Source of the DNA: Streptomyces sp. NBC_01750
GTDB taxonomy: Bacteria; Actinomycetota; Actinomycetes; Streptomycetales; Streptomycetaceae
NCBI RefSeq assembly: GCF_035918095.1
Contig: NZ_CP109137.1
Coordinates: forward strand, 1,924,001 to 1,988,000
Direction of reading: 5' to 3'
DNA: 64,000 nucleotides
Below the pieces are notes generated by a model. The model was not told the origin of the DNA, ran no database searches, and worked only from the letters and a program-made list of their open reading frames with translations. This document shows, piece after piece, positions 42,209-51,067 of this stretch (its first letter is position 1; each line of letters starts with the position of its first letter). The translations under genes and the position numbers were made by a program.

Positions 42209-43529
42209 GGTGACCACGACCGATCTGTACGAAGTGACGATGGCCATGTCCTACCTGCGGGAAGGGATGCGCGCTCCGGCCACTTTCAGTTTGTTCGTGC
42301 GGGACTTGCCGCCCGGCCGCGGGTTCCTGGTGGCCGCCGGCCTGGAGCCGTCGCTCGACTACCTGTCCCGTTTCCGCGTCGGTCCGCACGACGTGGAGGT
42401 ATTCGCCGAGGCCCTGCACCGGCCGGCCCTGGACCTTGAGCTGCTGCTCGGCCTTGGATTCGACGGCGAGGTGCGTGCTGTCCCCGAGGGGCGGCTCGTG
42501 TTCGCCGGAGAGCCGCTGCTGGAAGTGACCGCGCCACTGCCGCAGGCACAGCTCGTCGAGACCTTCCTGCTCACTCAGCTGTGCCATCAGACGGCGGTCG
42601 CCTCCAAGGCGGCCCGCTGTGTCATCGCAGCCGCGGGGCGGCCCGTAGTGGACTTCTCACTGCGTCGCGCGCACGGGCCGCAGGCAGGATTCCAGGCTGC
42701 CCGGCTGGGCGCATTGGTCGGCTTCGTGGGCACCAGCAACGTGGCCGCGGCGACGAGGCTCGGCATACCCGCTTCGGGCACCATGGCTCACTCGTACATT
42801 GAGGCCTTCCCGGGCGAGGAGGAGGCGTTCCGGGGATTCGCGCGTACCCATCCCGGACCGGTGACCTTCCTCGTCGACACGTACGACACCGAGGGCGGAG
42901 TCGCGATCGCGGCACGGGTGCTCAAGGAGCTCGGGCGCGGTCCCGGCTGCGCCATTCGTCTCGACAGCGGTGACCTCGGGGCTCTCGCGTGCCGGGCACG
43001 GAACATTCTCGACGCCGGCGGCCTCACGGACGTCGGCATCATCGCCAGCGGTGGCCTGGACGAGTACGCAGTGGACGAGCTCGTGCGGGCCGGCGTCCCG
43101 ATCGACGTGTATGCGGTGGGTACCCGGGTCGGCGTGGCCGCGGACGCGCCCTTCCTCGACGCAGCGTACAAACTGGTCGAGTACGACGGGCGGCCGGTCA
43201 TGAAGCTCTCCTCGGCGAAGGTGACGGCCCCCGCGCCGAAGCAGGTCTTCCGCCGGTCCGGCCGCGCCGACGTGATCGGCGTGTGGAACGAGGACCCGCC
43301 GCCCGGCGCCGAACCGCTGCTCAGCACTGTGATGCGAGGGGGCCGCAGGACGGGGACGCCGGACCGCCTGTCGGACGCCCGCACGCGGTTCGACGCCGAT
43401 GTCGCCGCTCTCCCGGCATCAGCACGGCGCATCCACGGCCCCGAACCACTCCGCCCGGTCACATCCGGGCGGCTGGCGGCCCTGACGGCCGCGGTGCGTC
43501 ATCGTATCGAGGAGGAGATACGGACATGA
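42201..43529 (+). CDS. pncB: Nicotinate phosphoribosyltransferase
   Basis: A 442-residue enzyme that makes nicotinate mononucleotide from nicotinate and PRPP, the entry to NAD salvage. Seen: TTDLYEVTMAMSYLREGMRA at the start, VVDFSLRRAHGPQAGFQAAR (phospho-acceptor loop region), FVGTSNVAAATRLGIPASGT, and IRLDSGDLGALACRARNILD. The M. tuberculosis homologue pncB2 (Rv0573c) is DosR-regulated and likewise neighbours a hypoxia gene set. It overlaps CBS-BON genes at both ends (eight bases, then ATGA). Confidence 0.95.
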   Translation: MSEVTTTDLYEVTMAMSYLREGMRAPATFSLFVRDLPPGRGFLVAAGLEPSLDYLSRFRVGPHDVEVFAEALHRPALDLELLLGLGFDGEVRAVPEGRLVFAGEPLLEVTAPLPQAQLVETFLLTQLCHQTAVASKAARCVIAAAGRPVVDFSLRRAHGPQAGFQAARLGALVGFVGTSNVAAATRLGIPASGTMAHSYIEAFPGEEEAFRGFARTHPGPVTFLVDTYDTEGGVAIAARVLKELGRGPGCAIRLDSGDLGALACRARNILDAGGLTDVGIIASGGLDEYAVDELVRAGVPIDVYAVGTRVGVAADAPFLDAAYKLVEYDGRPVMKLSSAKVTAPAPKQVFRRSGRADVIGVWNEDPPPGAEPLLSTVMRGGRRTGTPDRLSDARTRFDADVAALPASARRIHGPEPLRPVTSGRLAALTAAVRHRIEEEIRT

Positions 43530-44242
43530 AACTCAGCAAGGTCGCAAGCCTGATGGTGGGCGAGGTCATCTCGGTCACGCCTGCCACGCCGTTCAAGGAT
43601 GTCGCCAAACTGCTCGCGGAGCACGACATCACCGGGCTGCCCGTCCTCGACGACGACGGCACCGTGCTGGGCGTCGTCTCCGAGAGCGACCTCCTCGTCC
43701 GTCAGGCGTCAGCCGGAGGGGCGGACGAGGAACAACGGGGACCTCAGCACGGCCGGACCGCCCGCTCGGCTGCGGACACGCGGGACGACAAGCGGGAAGG
43801 CCTCACCGCCGGCCTGCTGATGTCCGCGCCCGCGATCACCGTCAAAGCCGAAGACACCGTGGCCAAGGCCGCCCGGACGATGCTCCGGCGCGGCGTCGAA
43901 CGGCTTCCGGTGGTGGACGCCGAAGACCGCCTGGTCGGCATCGTCACACGGCGCGATCTCCTCCAGGTGTTCTTGCGCCCCGACTCCGAAATCCGCCGCC
44001 ACGTGATCGAAGACGTGCTGACGGACGTGCTGGGACTGGCGCCGAACCTGATCGATGTCCATGTCGTCGACGGGGTGGTCACTCTGGAGGGGCAACTGGA
44101 GCGGCACAGTCAGATCCCTGTCGTACTGCAGCTCACTCAGCGGTTGGACGGAGTGGTGTCAGTGGTGGACCGTCTCTCTTCACGCGTCAACGATGCCGGG
44201 CTCACATCACCGGAGGGCGCGGAGCACGGGTGGCCCTGGTGA
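43526..44242 (+). CDS. CBS-CBS-BON protein
   Basis: A 238-residue protein, the longest of the set because of a charged linker (GGADEEQRGPQHGRTARSAA). CBS 1: MKLSKVASLMVGEVISVTPA; CBS 2: RGVERLPVVDAEDRLVGIVT; BON: IDVHVVDGVVTLEGQLERHS. ATG 43526 overlaps the pncB stop as ATGA and has GGAGGAGATACGGAC upstream. It completes a three-gene unit of two candidate adenylate sensors around an NAD-salvage enzyme. Confidence 0.92.
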   Translation: MKLSKVASLMVGEVISVTPATPFKDVAKLLAEHDITGLPVLDDDGTVLGVVSESDLLVRQASAGGADEEQRGPQHGRTARSAADTRDDKREGLTAGLLMSAPAITVKAEDTVAKAARTMLRRGVERLPVVDAEDRLVGIVTRRDLLQVFLRPDSEIRRHVIEDVLTDVLGLAPNLIDVHVVDGVVTLEGQLERHSQIPVVLQLTQRLDGVVSVVDRLSSRVNDAGLTSPEGAEHGWPW

Positions 44243-44245
44243 CCC

Positions 44246-44279
44246 CGGACAACTGGCCCTAGCTAGGGCCGACCGGCCC
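44246..44279. promoter_or_regulatory. Tandem DosR-like boxes, 20 bp apart, with 16-bp palindrome between
   Basis: CGGACAACTGGCCC (44246-44259) and GGGCCGACCGGCCC (44266-44279). The inner half-sites join into the perfect palindrome GGCCCTAGCTAGGGCC (44255-44270). They lie 59 bp before the ABC remnant at 44339 and start four bases after the CBS-BON stop. Confidence 0.6.
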
Positions 44280-44338
44280 TGTCGGAGCAGCCCGCCCGGC
44301 CCTCGTGTCACCGCCCATACCGGGCCCAGCCTGGAGCC

Positions 44339-44836
44339 ATGACCGCCGCACCAGCAACGCCTCACGCGCCGCCGCGAGCGGAGTCCGCGGTGCTGCGATG
44401 CACCGACCTCGTCCGGCCCTTCGGTGAGCGCACCGTCGTCGACGGGGTGAGCTTCGGCGTGGCGCCGGGCAGGACCGCCCGGACCAAGCGGCTGATCGGC
44501 TTTGTGCCCTACGTCCTTCTCGATGTGCTCCTTGTCCCAACCCACCACCGGTGCCATCAGCTCCGCACACTCGCTGTCGGCGCCGGCGTTGGCATGCTGG
44601 GCGGCTGCATGTGGCCGCTCGCCCTCGTGGCCGGGTGGCTGCGCACCGCCGGTCATGCCGTGCCGCACGCATGGGCCGTCGACGCCTGGACCGTCCTGCT
44701 GTCCCAGAACGGCGGCGTCACCGACATCCTGCGCAATCTCATCATTCTGTCTGCTTTCGCCGCGGCACTGCTGACCCTGGCCTCGTTCGGGCTTCGCCGG
44801 CAGCTGACCGGGGCGGCACCCGGCACAAGGAGCTGA
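44339..44836 (+). pseudogene. ABC transporter ATPase/permease deletion fusion
   Basis: The frame stays open (165 codons) but joins unrelated parts. The start is an ABC ATPase (CTDLVRPFGERTVVDGVSFG) that breaks off before Walker A. A middle piece (KRLIGFVPYVLLDVLLVP) follows. The end is an ABC-2 permease (GVGMLGGCMWPLALVAGWLR, then AWTVLLSQNGGVTDILRNLI). Internal deletions have removed most of both genes while keeping the promoter boxes and the coupling to the DUF4389 gene five bases on. Confidence 0.7.
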
Positions 44837-44841
44837 CTGCC

Positions 44842-45495
44842 ATGACGACGACTCCCGCGGCGTACCGGCCCGTCAGAGTGGAGGCGGCGCTCGATGCGCC
44901 GCTGTCGCGCTGGCTGTGGCTGGTGAAGTGGCTCCTCGTGATCCCGCACTACCTCGTGCTGTTCTTCCTGTGGATCGCCTTCGTCCTCGTCACCATCGTC
45001 GCGTTCTTCGCGATCCTGTTCACCGAGCGATATCCGATGGCGCTGTTCGACTTCAACGTCGGAGTGCTGCGCTGGACCTGGCGGGTCTCGTACTACGCGT
45101 ACGGAGCACTGGGCACCGACCGCTACCCACCGTTCAGCCTCGCCGAGGAGCCCGGCTATCCGGCCCGACTGGACATCGCCTACCCGGAGCGGCTGTCACG
45201 GGGCCTGGTTCTGGTGAAGTGGTGGCTGCTCGCCATCCCGCACTACATCGTGATCGGCTTCTTCATGGGCGGCTTCCACGCCGCATGGTGGAACGTGGGC
45301 CTGATCTCCGTGTTCGCCGTCATCGCGGCCGTCGTCCTGGCCTTCACCGAGAAGTACCCGCGCGACATCTTCGACCTGATCATGGGGCTGAACCGGTGGG
45401 TGCTGCGGGTCGCCGCGTACGCGGGTCTGATGACGGACGAGTACCCGCCGTTCCGGCTGGACATGGGTGGCGCGGATCCGGCCGGCCGACCGTGA
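44842..45495 (+). CDS. DUF4389 membrane protein
   Basis: A 217-residue protein with two similar halves. Each half has a long hydrophobic hairpin (WLVKWLLVIPHYLVLFFLWI; VKWWLLAIPHYIVIGFFMGG) followed by ERYPMALFDFNVGVLRWTWR or EKYPRDIFDLIMGLNRWVLR and a YPPF motif. This is the DUF4389 layout; function is unknown. ATG 44842 follows AAGGAGCTGACTGCC. A truncated copy starts at 1701 on the other strand. Confidence 0.9.
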   Translation: MTTTPAAYRPVRVEAALDAPLSRWLWLVKWLLVIPHYLVLFFLWIAFVLVTIVAFFAILFTERYPMALFDFNVGVLRWTWRVSYYAYGALGTDRYPPFSLAEEPGYPARLDIAYPERLSRGLVLVKWWLLAIPHYIVIGFFMGGFHAAWWNVGLISVFAVIAAVVLAFTEKYPRDIFDLIMGLNRWVLRVAAYAGLMTDEYPPFRLDMGGADPAGRP

Positions 45496-45522
45496 TCAGA
45501 GGAGGTCCCGCGCGGGGCACCA

Positions 45523-45556
45523 GGGCCGGTCGGTCCCATCGGGGGCCCCTCGGCCC
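45523..45556. promoter_or_regulatory. Tandem DosR-like boxes, 20 bp apart
   Basis: GGGCCGGTCGGTCC (45523-45536) and GGGCCCCTCGGCCC (45543-45556, exact). They lie 72 bp before the first gene of the Usp-nitroreductase-ATPase-TrkA operon. Confidence 0.65.
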
Positions 45557-45628
45557 CTCCTGCGACAGCGGCCGGACCAAGACGCTGGAACTGTGGCCGC
45601 ACGCGCGGCCCCTGAGGAGGTCCGCACC

Positions 45629-46534
45629 ATGACTCGCAACGTGACCGTCGGCCTGGACGGGTCGCCCGAGAGCCGTGGCGCCGCCGCATGGGCTGCCCGG
45701 GAGGCATTGCTGCGCGAAGTGCCCCTGCACCTCGTTCACGCCGAGGAGTGGCCCACGACCGCCGCCATACCCATGGTCGGACCCGAAGTGCAGCAGCAGT
45801 GGGCCGACAAGATTCTGGCCGATGCCGCCGACGAGCTGAGGCAGCGCCATCCCGGACTGGAGATCACCACACGACGGCTCTCCGGAAGGACCGCTGCCGC
45901 CCTGCCCATCGAGGCGGGTGAGGCGGAGATGCTGGTGCTCGGCTCCCGGGGTCTTGGCAGCATCATGGGCTTCCTCATCGGCTCGGTAGGCATGGCCACG
46001 GTCAGTGCCACCGAGCAGCCGGTCGTGCTGGTACGGGCCCCCAAGCACCACGACAAGGAGTCCCGCACCAGGTCCGGCGGCGCCGAGCAGACCGACGCCG
46101 CATCCGTGTACCGCGACGTGGTCGTCGGCCTGGACATCTACCAGCCCTGCGACAAACTCCTGGCCTTCGCCTTCGACGAGGCCGCACGGCGTGGCTGCAC
46201 TCTTCGCGCCGTACACGGCTGGACGCTCCCTCTCCTGTTCAGCTACGCGCCGACGCTCGACCCCGGCATCCAGCTGGAAGTGGGCCGGCAAGTCGAGCAG
46301 GCCCTCAGCGACATGCTGCTGCCATGGCGGCAGAAGTTCCCGTCGGTGCAGGTTGTCGAGCGGGCTCTCATCGGTTCGCCTGCGCAGCAGTTGGTGTACT
46401 CGGCGGCCGACGCCGATCTTGTGGTCGTCGGCCGACGCCTGCGCCGGGCTCCCCTGGGTTCGCACATCGGTCCCGTCGCCCACGCGGTCATGCACCACAG
46501 CGCCGCACCTGTCGCCGTCGTCACCCACGACTGA
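45629..46534 (+). CDS. Universal stress protein, two UspA domains
   Basis: A 301-residue tandem Usp, closely similar to the one at 596-1474 (both open MTRNV-VGLDG-PES and share ALSDMLxPWRQKFPSV). Domain 1 has GSRGLGSIMGFLIGS; domain 2 has a degenerate loop and ends AHAVMHHSAAPVAVVTHD. ATG 45629 follows TGAGGAGGTCCGCACC. It is the first gene of a five-gene operon. Confidence 0.93.
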   Translation: MTRNVTVGLDGSPESRGAAAWAAREALLREVPLHLVHAEEWPTTAAIPMVGPEVQQQWADKILADAADELRQRHPGLEITTRRLSGRTAAALPIEAGEAEMLVLGSRGLGSIMGFLIGSVGMATVSATEQPVVLVRAPKHHDKESRTRSGGAEQTDAASVYRDVVVGLDIYQPCDKLLAFAFDEAARRGCTLRAVHGWTLPLLFSYAPTLDPGIQLEVGRQVEQALSDMLLPWRQKFPSVQVVERALIGSPAQQLVYSAADADLVVVGRRLRRAPLGSHIGPVAHAVMHHSAAPVAVVTHD

Positions 46535-46556
46535 CCCCTCTCGGCAGGAGGATCAA

Positions 46557-47546
46557 GTGCCCTCACCACCGCTCGACTCGACCATCGTGACAGCCCTCGT
46601 CGAGGACGCCACGGCAGCCCCGTCCATGCACAACGCACAACCCTGGAAGTTCCGGTACCTGAGCAGCACCGGAACGATGCAGCTGCGCGCCGATCCGGAG
46701 CGCACGATGCCCAAGTCGGACCCAACGCACCGTGCCGTCCATCTCGGCTGTGCCGCCGCGCTGTTCAACCTGCGGGTGGCCGCCGTGCACGCCGGCCGGG
46801 AACCGGTCACCGCACTGCTCCCCGACCCCGCCGATCCGTGGCTGCTCGCCGAGGTGAACCTTGCCGAACCCGCGGGCCCTGAGCACGATCTCGCCCTATT
46901 CCACCCCGCTGTCCGCCAACGACACTCCAGCCGCCACCCCTTCACCGACGAGGAGATCCCGGACGACATCCTGGACGGGCTGCGCGGCGCCGCCCTGCTC
47001 GAAGGCGCCCGGCTGTACGTTCCCGACGCATGGCATGTGAAGTCCGTGCTGAACCTGGTGCACGACGCCGAGGGCCGCGAAGCGCTCCACCCCGAAGTGC
47101 GGGATGAGCTGGCTCGCTGGACCGACACGGGCGCCAAGGGTGACGCTTCGCGGCGGGAGGGAATCCCCGCGTATGCCTTCGGCCCCCGTCAGCACGATGT
47201 CACCGCTCCCGTGCGGGACTTCGCCGGCCGGCATCCCGTTCCCGGTCGTGGCTCGGCCACCTTCGAAAAGCAGCCCCGCCTCGCGCTGCTCGGTACGGCC
47301 GGCGACCGGCCGGAGGACTGGCTGCGAGCGGGTCAGGCGATGGAGCGAGTTCTGCTCCAGGCCACCCTGGACGGCCTGGTCACGTCCCTGACGTCGCAGG
47401 CCCTCGAATGGCCGGAACTGCGGTGGGCCGTACGCGACCCGGGGTCGGCGATGGGTCACGTGCAGATGGTGATCCGCCTCGGATACGGCCCCGAAGGTCC
47501 CGTGACCCCGCGCCGGTCGGTGAGTGATGTCCTCGACATCATGTGA
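46557..47546 (+). CDS. Acg-family nitroreductase-like protein
   Basis: A 329-residue protein of the two-lobed FMN nitroreductase type found in the DosR regulon (Acg/Rv2032, Rv3131). N-terminal motif: ATAAPSMHNAQPWKFRYLSS; later RQRHSSRHPFTDEEIPDDIL and LQATLDGLVTSLTSQALEWP. In Acg the active site is lidded and the protein may store FMN rather than reduce nitro compounds, so no reaction is claimed. The start is GTG 46557 with GGCAGGAGGATCAA upstream, 22 bases after the Usp stop. Confidence 0.88.
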   Translation: MPSPPLDSTIVTALVEDATAAPSMHNAQPWKFRYLSSTGTMQLRADPERTMPKSDPTHRAVHLGCAAALFNLRVAAVHAGREPVTALLPDPADPWLLAEVNLAEPAGPEHDLALFHPAVRQRHSSRHPFTDEEIPDDILDGLRGAALLEGARLYVPDAWHVKSVLNLVHDAEGREALHPEVRDELARWTDTGAKGDASRREGIPAYAFGPRQHDVTAPVRDFAGRHPVPGRGSATFEKQPRLALLGTAGDRPEDWLRAGQAMERVLLQATLDGLVTSLTSQALEWPELRWAVRDPGSAMGHVQMVIRLGYGPEGPVTPRRSVSDVLDIM

Positions 47547-47600
47547 CCCGCACCAGTGCCCGGCCCGCCGCCCGGGGCGGCGCGCTTCAGGGACGCAGTA

Positions 47601-50411
47601 GTGACCACCCCGACGGATGTACTGACTCCCGACGGCTCCGACGGGAAAGCTGCGGCGGCAGATGCCGACGGCCTCGCCATACGGACGCTGTCGCCCACCA
47701 TTGTGTACTCCGCACTGGACACCTCGCCCCGTGGACTGACGACCGCCGCAGCCGACGCCAGGCTCCGGCAGTTCGGGTCCAATGAACTCCCGCGCGCAGC
47801 GCACCCGGCCATGTGGCGGCAATTGGCAGCCCAGTTCACGGACCTCTTCGCGGTAGTCCTGCTCATCGCTTCAGCAATCACATTCCTCGCGTACGCACTC
47901 CAGGAGCCACGGGACGTCGGCACCCTGCAACTCGCCGTGGCGATCCTGGGCGTGGTGGCACTGAACGCGTCCATCGGGTTCGCCCAGGAGTACTCGGCCG
48001 AGCGGACGGCGGAGTCGCTTCAGGCGATGGTGCCGCACACCTGCCGGGTGCTGCGCGACGCCGTGCTGCGGGAACTGCCCGCGCGGGAGCTGGTGCACGG
48101 GGACGTGGTGCTTCTCGAGGCCGGGGATGCGGTCTCCGCCGACTGCCGCCTGGTGGAGGCGCACGACATCACCGTGAACAACGCCGCGATCACCGGGGAG
48201 AGCGACGCCGTCGGCCGAAGCCACGAGCCCGAGCGCCAGGGCCCGGTCCTGGAGGCGCGCAACTGTGTCTTCATGGGCACCGATGTCGTGGCGGGAACCG
48301 CAAAGGCCGTGGTCTTCGCCACCGGCCGGTCGACCGAGTTCGGGCGGATCTTCCAGCTCACCGCCGCCGCACCGCGGCAGAAGACCCCGTTGCAGCACCA
48401 GGTCGCCTCGATGGCGCGCCGGGTGGCAGGTACGGCACTGGCCGTGGGTGCGCTTCTGTTCGCCGTGCGGCTGCCTGCGGGGCAGGGCCTCGTGTCGGCG
48501 TTCGTCTTCGCGCTCGGTGTGATGGTCGCGCTGGTCCCCGAAGGGCTGCCCGCCACGCTCTCCGTGTCCCTCGCGATCGGCGTCCGGCGCATGGCCCGCC
48601 GCCATGCGCTGGTGAAGCAACTGCTCGCCGTCGAGGCTCTGGGCTCGACAACAGTGGTGTGCACGGACAAGACCGGGACACTGACGCAGGCGGAGATGAC
48701 TGTCGTCCAGGTCTGGGTCGGAGGCGTGATGCACGCCGTGTCCGGGGTGGGTTACGAGCCGGCCGGTGAGGTCGCAGACCCCGAACCGGTTCGCGCAGTC
48801 CTGCGGACCGCGGCGCTGTGCAGCAACGCTCGTCTGGTGCCGCCCTCCGAGGGCGGTCGATGGCACGTGCTCGGGGACACCACCGAGGGTGCGCTGCTCG
48901 TCGCCGCCGCCAAGGCCGGACTCGATGGGGTCGCCGAAGAAGGGGCCGCTCCGCGCGTCGGCGAGCATCCCTTCGACTCCGTACGCAAGTTGATGAGCAC
49001 GGTGCACTCCGGGGCCGACGGTTACCACGCCTGTGTGAAGGGCGCTCCCCAGGAGCTGCTCGAACGGTGCACGGCCATCGACCGGCAGAGCGAAGTGATC
49101 GCGTTGACCGACGCGCTGCGTGCGGAGGTGATGGATGTCAATGACGAGCTGGCCAAGCAGGGACTGCGGGTCCTGGCCGCCGCCCGGCGGGAACTCTCAG
49201 GCCCGCATCCCGACCGGGAGTGTGTCGAGTCGGGGCTGACCTTCCTGGGGCTCGTCGGCATGCTGGACCCGCCGAGGCCCGAGGTACGGGAGGCGGTTAC
49301 CGCCTGCCATCGGGCCGGTATCCGGGTCGTGATGGTGACCGGGGACCATCCGCTGACCGCTGAGGCGGTCGCCCGCCGTGTGGGAATCGTGCAGCGTGCT
49401 GATCCGACGGTCATGACCGGTGCCCGGCTGAACGAGTTGGACGACGACGCCCTCGACGAGCTGCTGGCCGGCCAAGGCGAGCTGTTGCTGTGCCGGGTCA
49501 GCCCCGAACACAAGATGCGTGTGGTCACCGCCTTCCAGCGGCGTCACGAGGTGGTCGCTGTCACGGGCGACGGCGCCAATGACGCCCCGGCCCTGAAGCA
49601 CGCCGACATCGGTGTGGCCATGGGCGCGTCGGGAACGGATGTGGCCCGGGAAGCCGCCGTCATGGTGCTGCTCGACGACTCGTTCGCCTCCATCGCCACG
49701 GCGGTGCGGCTGGGCCGTTCCGTCTACCAGAACATCAGGAAGTTTCTGGTCTACCTCTTCAGCCACAACATCGGGGAACTCGTCCCAATCCTCGCCGCGA
49801 CCTTCGCAGGTTTCCCTCTGGTCCCGATCAGTGCCGTCCAGATCCTGGCCATCGACCTCGGCTCGGACGTCCTGCCCGCTCTCGCGCTCGGCGCCGAGCC
49901 CCCGGAGGACGACGTCATGGACCATCCGCCGCGCTCACGGGACGAACGGCTGTTCTCTCCCGCAGTGATGGGCCGCATCCTCTTCCTGGGCGGAATCCAG
50001 GCAGCCGGGGTCTGCGCGGTGTTCTTCTGGCACATCAACGCTTCCGGTATCCCCTATGCCGACTTCACCGAGGACAGCGTCGCCTATCGGGAGGCGATCA
50101 CCCTGGTGCAGGCCGGGATCGTGGTCAGCCAGTTCTTCAATGCCCTGGCGGTGCGCACTGAACGCGAGAGCGTCTTCCGGGCCGGTCTGCTGAGCAACCT
50201 GTGGCTGCTGGCAGCCGGATTCTTCGGGATCGGTCTGATGGCAGCCATCAGCTATCTGCCCCCACTCCAGGAGGTGTTCAACACGGCCCCGCTCACCGTC
50301 ACCGACTGGGCCGTCCTCGGCGGGCTCGGAGTCGTGCTTCTGGCCGCAGAGGAAGCCCGCAAGGCCTGGCTGCGCCACCGCGCCGCACGAGACAACGGAG
50401 GAGAGCGATGA
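47601..50411 (+). CDS. P-type ATPase, type II cation pump
   Basis: A 936-residue pump. TGES at 198-201, PEGLP at 313-317 in the ion-binding helix, phosphorylated Asp356 (VVCTDKTGTLTQAEM), hinge AVTGDGANDAPALKHADIGV, then six C-terminal helices. The GANDAPALKHADIG hinge and PEGLPAT are like Na+/K+- and H+/K+-type (IIC/IID) pumps. With two TrkA genes directly downstream, K+ or Na+ is the likely ion. GTG 47601 with CAGGGACGCAGTA is preferred to a GTG at 47556. Confidence 0.93.
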   Translation: MTTPTDVLTPDGSDGKAAAADADGLAIRTLSPTIVYSALDTSPRGLTTAAADARLRQFGSNELPRAAHPAMWRQLAAQFTDLFAVVLLIASAITFLAYALQEPRDVGTLQLAVAILGVVALNASIGFAQEYSAERTAESLQAMVPHTCRVLRDAVLRELPARELVHGDVVLLEAGDAVSADCRLVEAHDITVNNAAITGESDAVGRSHEPERQGPVLEARNCVFMGTDVVAGTAKAVVFATGRSTEFGRIFQLTAAAPRQKTPLQHQVASMARRVAGTALAVGALLFAVRLPAGQGLVSAFVFALGVMVALVPEGLPATLSVSLAIGVRRMARRHALVKQLLAVEALGSTTVVCTDKTGTLTQAEMTVVQVWVGGVMHAVSGVGYEPAGEVADPEPVRAVLRTAALCSNARLVPPSEGGRWHVLGDTTEGALLVAAAKAGLDGVAEEGAAPRVGEHPFDSVRKLMSTVHSGADGYHACVKGAPQELLERCTAIDRQSEVIALTDALRAEVMDVNDELAKQGLRVLAAARRELSGPHPDRECVESGLTFLGLVGMLDPPRPEVREAVTACHRAGIRVVMVTGDHPLTAEAVARRVGIVQRADPTVMTGARLNELDDDALDELLAGQGELLLCRVSPEHKMRVVTAFQRRHEVVAVTGDGANDAPALKHADIGVAMGASGTDVAREAAVMVLLDDSFASIATAVRLGRSVYQNIRKFLVYLFSHNIGELVPILAATFAGFPLVPISAVQILAIDLGSDVLPALALGAEPPEDDVMDHPPRSRDERLFSPAVMGRILFLGGIQAAGVCAVFFWHINASGIPYADFTEDSVAYREAITLVQAGIVVSQFFNALAVRTERESVFRAGLLSNLWLLAAGFFGIGLMAAISYLPPLQEVFNTAPLTVTDWAVLGGLGVVLLAAEEARKAWLRHRAARDNGGER

Positions 50412-51067
50412 GAATCATCATCGTGGGCTGCGGCCGGACGGGATCCGCACTCGCCGTCCGGCTCACCGAGGAGCGCCATGACGTACGGCTCGTCGACCGC
50501 GAAGAGAGCAGCCGACGGCGGCTGCCCGCAGGGTTCCCCGGCCAGTTCCTCGAAGGGAACGGATTCAGCCGGGCCGTCCTGGAGCAAGCGGGTATCGAGC
50601 ACGCCGACGCGCTCGTCGCCGTCACCTCCGGGGACAACAGCAACATCGTCACCGCGCGGACCGCGAAGGACACGTACCGAGTACCCATCGTGCTCGCCCG
50701 CATCTACGACCCATGGCGCGCCGACATGTACCGGGAACTGGGCATCCCCACCATCGCGAGTGTCCGCTGGACGGTGAACCAGATCCATCAGATGCTGCTG
50801 CACCGCCATCTCACACCGGAACTCACCTTCGGCAACGGCGAAACGCTCCTGGTCCGTTCGCAGCTCCCGGCCTACCTCACCGGGCGCCGGCTCGCCGAGT
50901 TCGACGTCGACAGTGAGATCCGTGTCGTGGAAGTGACCAGAGCGGGCCGCTCGCTGGTGCCCGCCCACGGCACGGCAGCCGAGCCCGGAGATCTCGTCAC
51001 CTTCGCCGTCGCCGCCACCGCGCTCGGTCGTCTGCGTGGCTTTCTCGACAAGGAGCTGGGAACATGA
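50408..51067 (+). CDS. TrkA-type potassium regulator (first of pair)
   Basis: A 219-residue protein. The Rossmann NAD(H)-binding RCK-N domain (MRIIIVGCGRTGSALAVRLT ... VRLVDREE) is followed by a TrkA-C domain (~140-215). ATG 50408 overlaps the ATPase stop (ATGA). It corresponds to CeoB of the mycobacterial CeoBC pair. RCK proteins gate K+ uptake in response to NAD(H) or nucleotides. No Trk membrane channel is seen, so it may act on the ATPase or on a distant channel. Confidence 0.92.
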   Translation: MRIIIVGCGRTGSALAVRLTEERHDVRLVDREESSRRRLPAGFPGQFLEGNGFSRAVLEQAGIEHADALVAVTSGDNSNIVTARTAKDTYRVPIVLARIYDPWRADMYRELGIPTIASVRWTVNQIHQMLLHRHLTPELTFGNGETLLVRSQLPAYLTGRRLAEFDVDSEIRVVEVTRAGRSLVPAHGTAAEPGDLVTFAVAATALGRLRGFLDKELGT

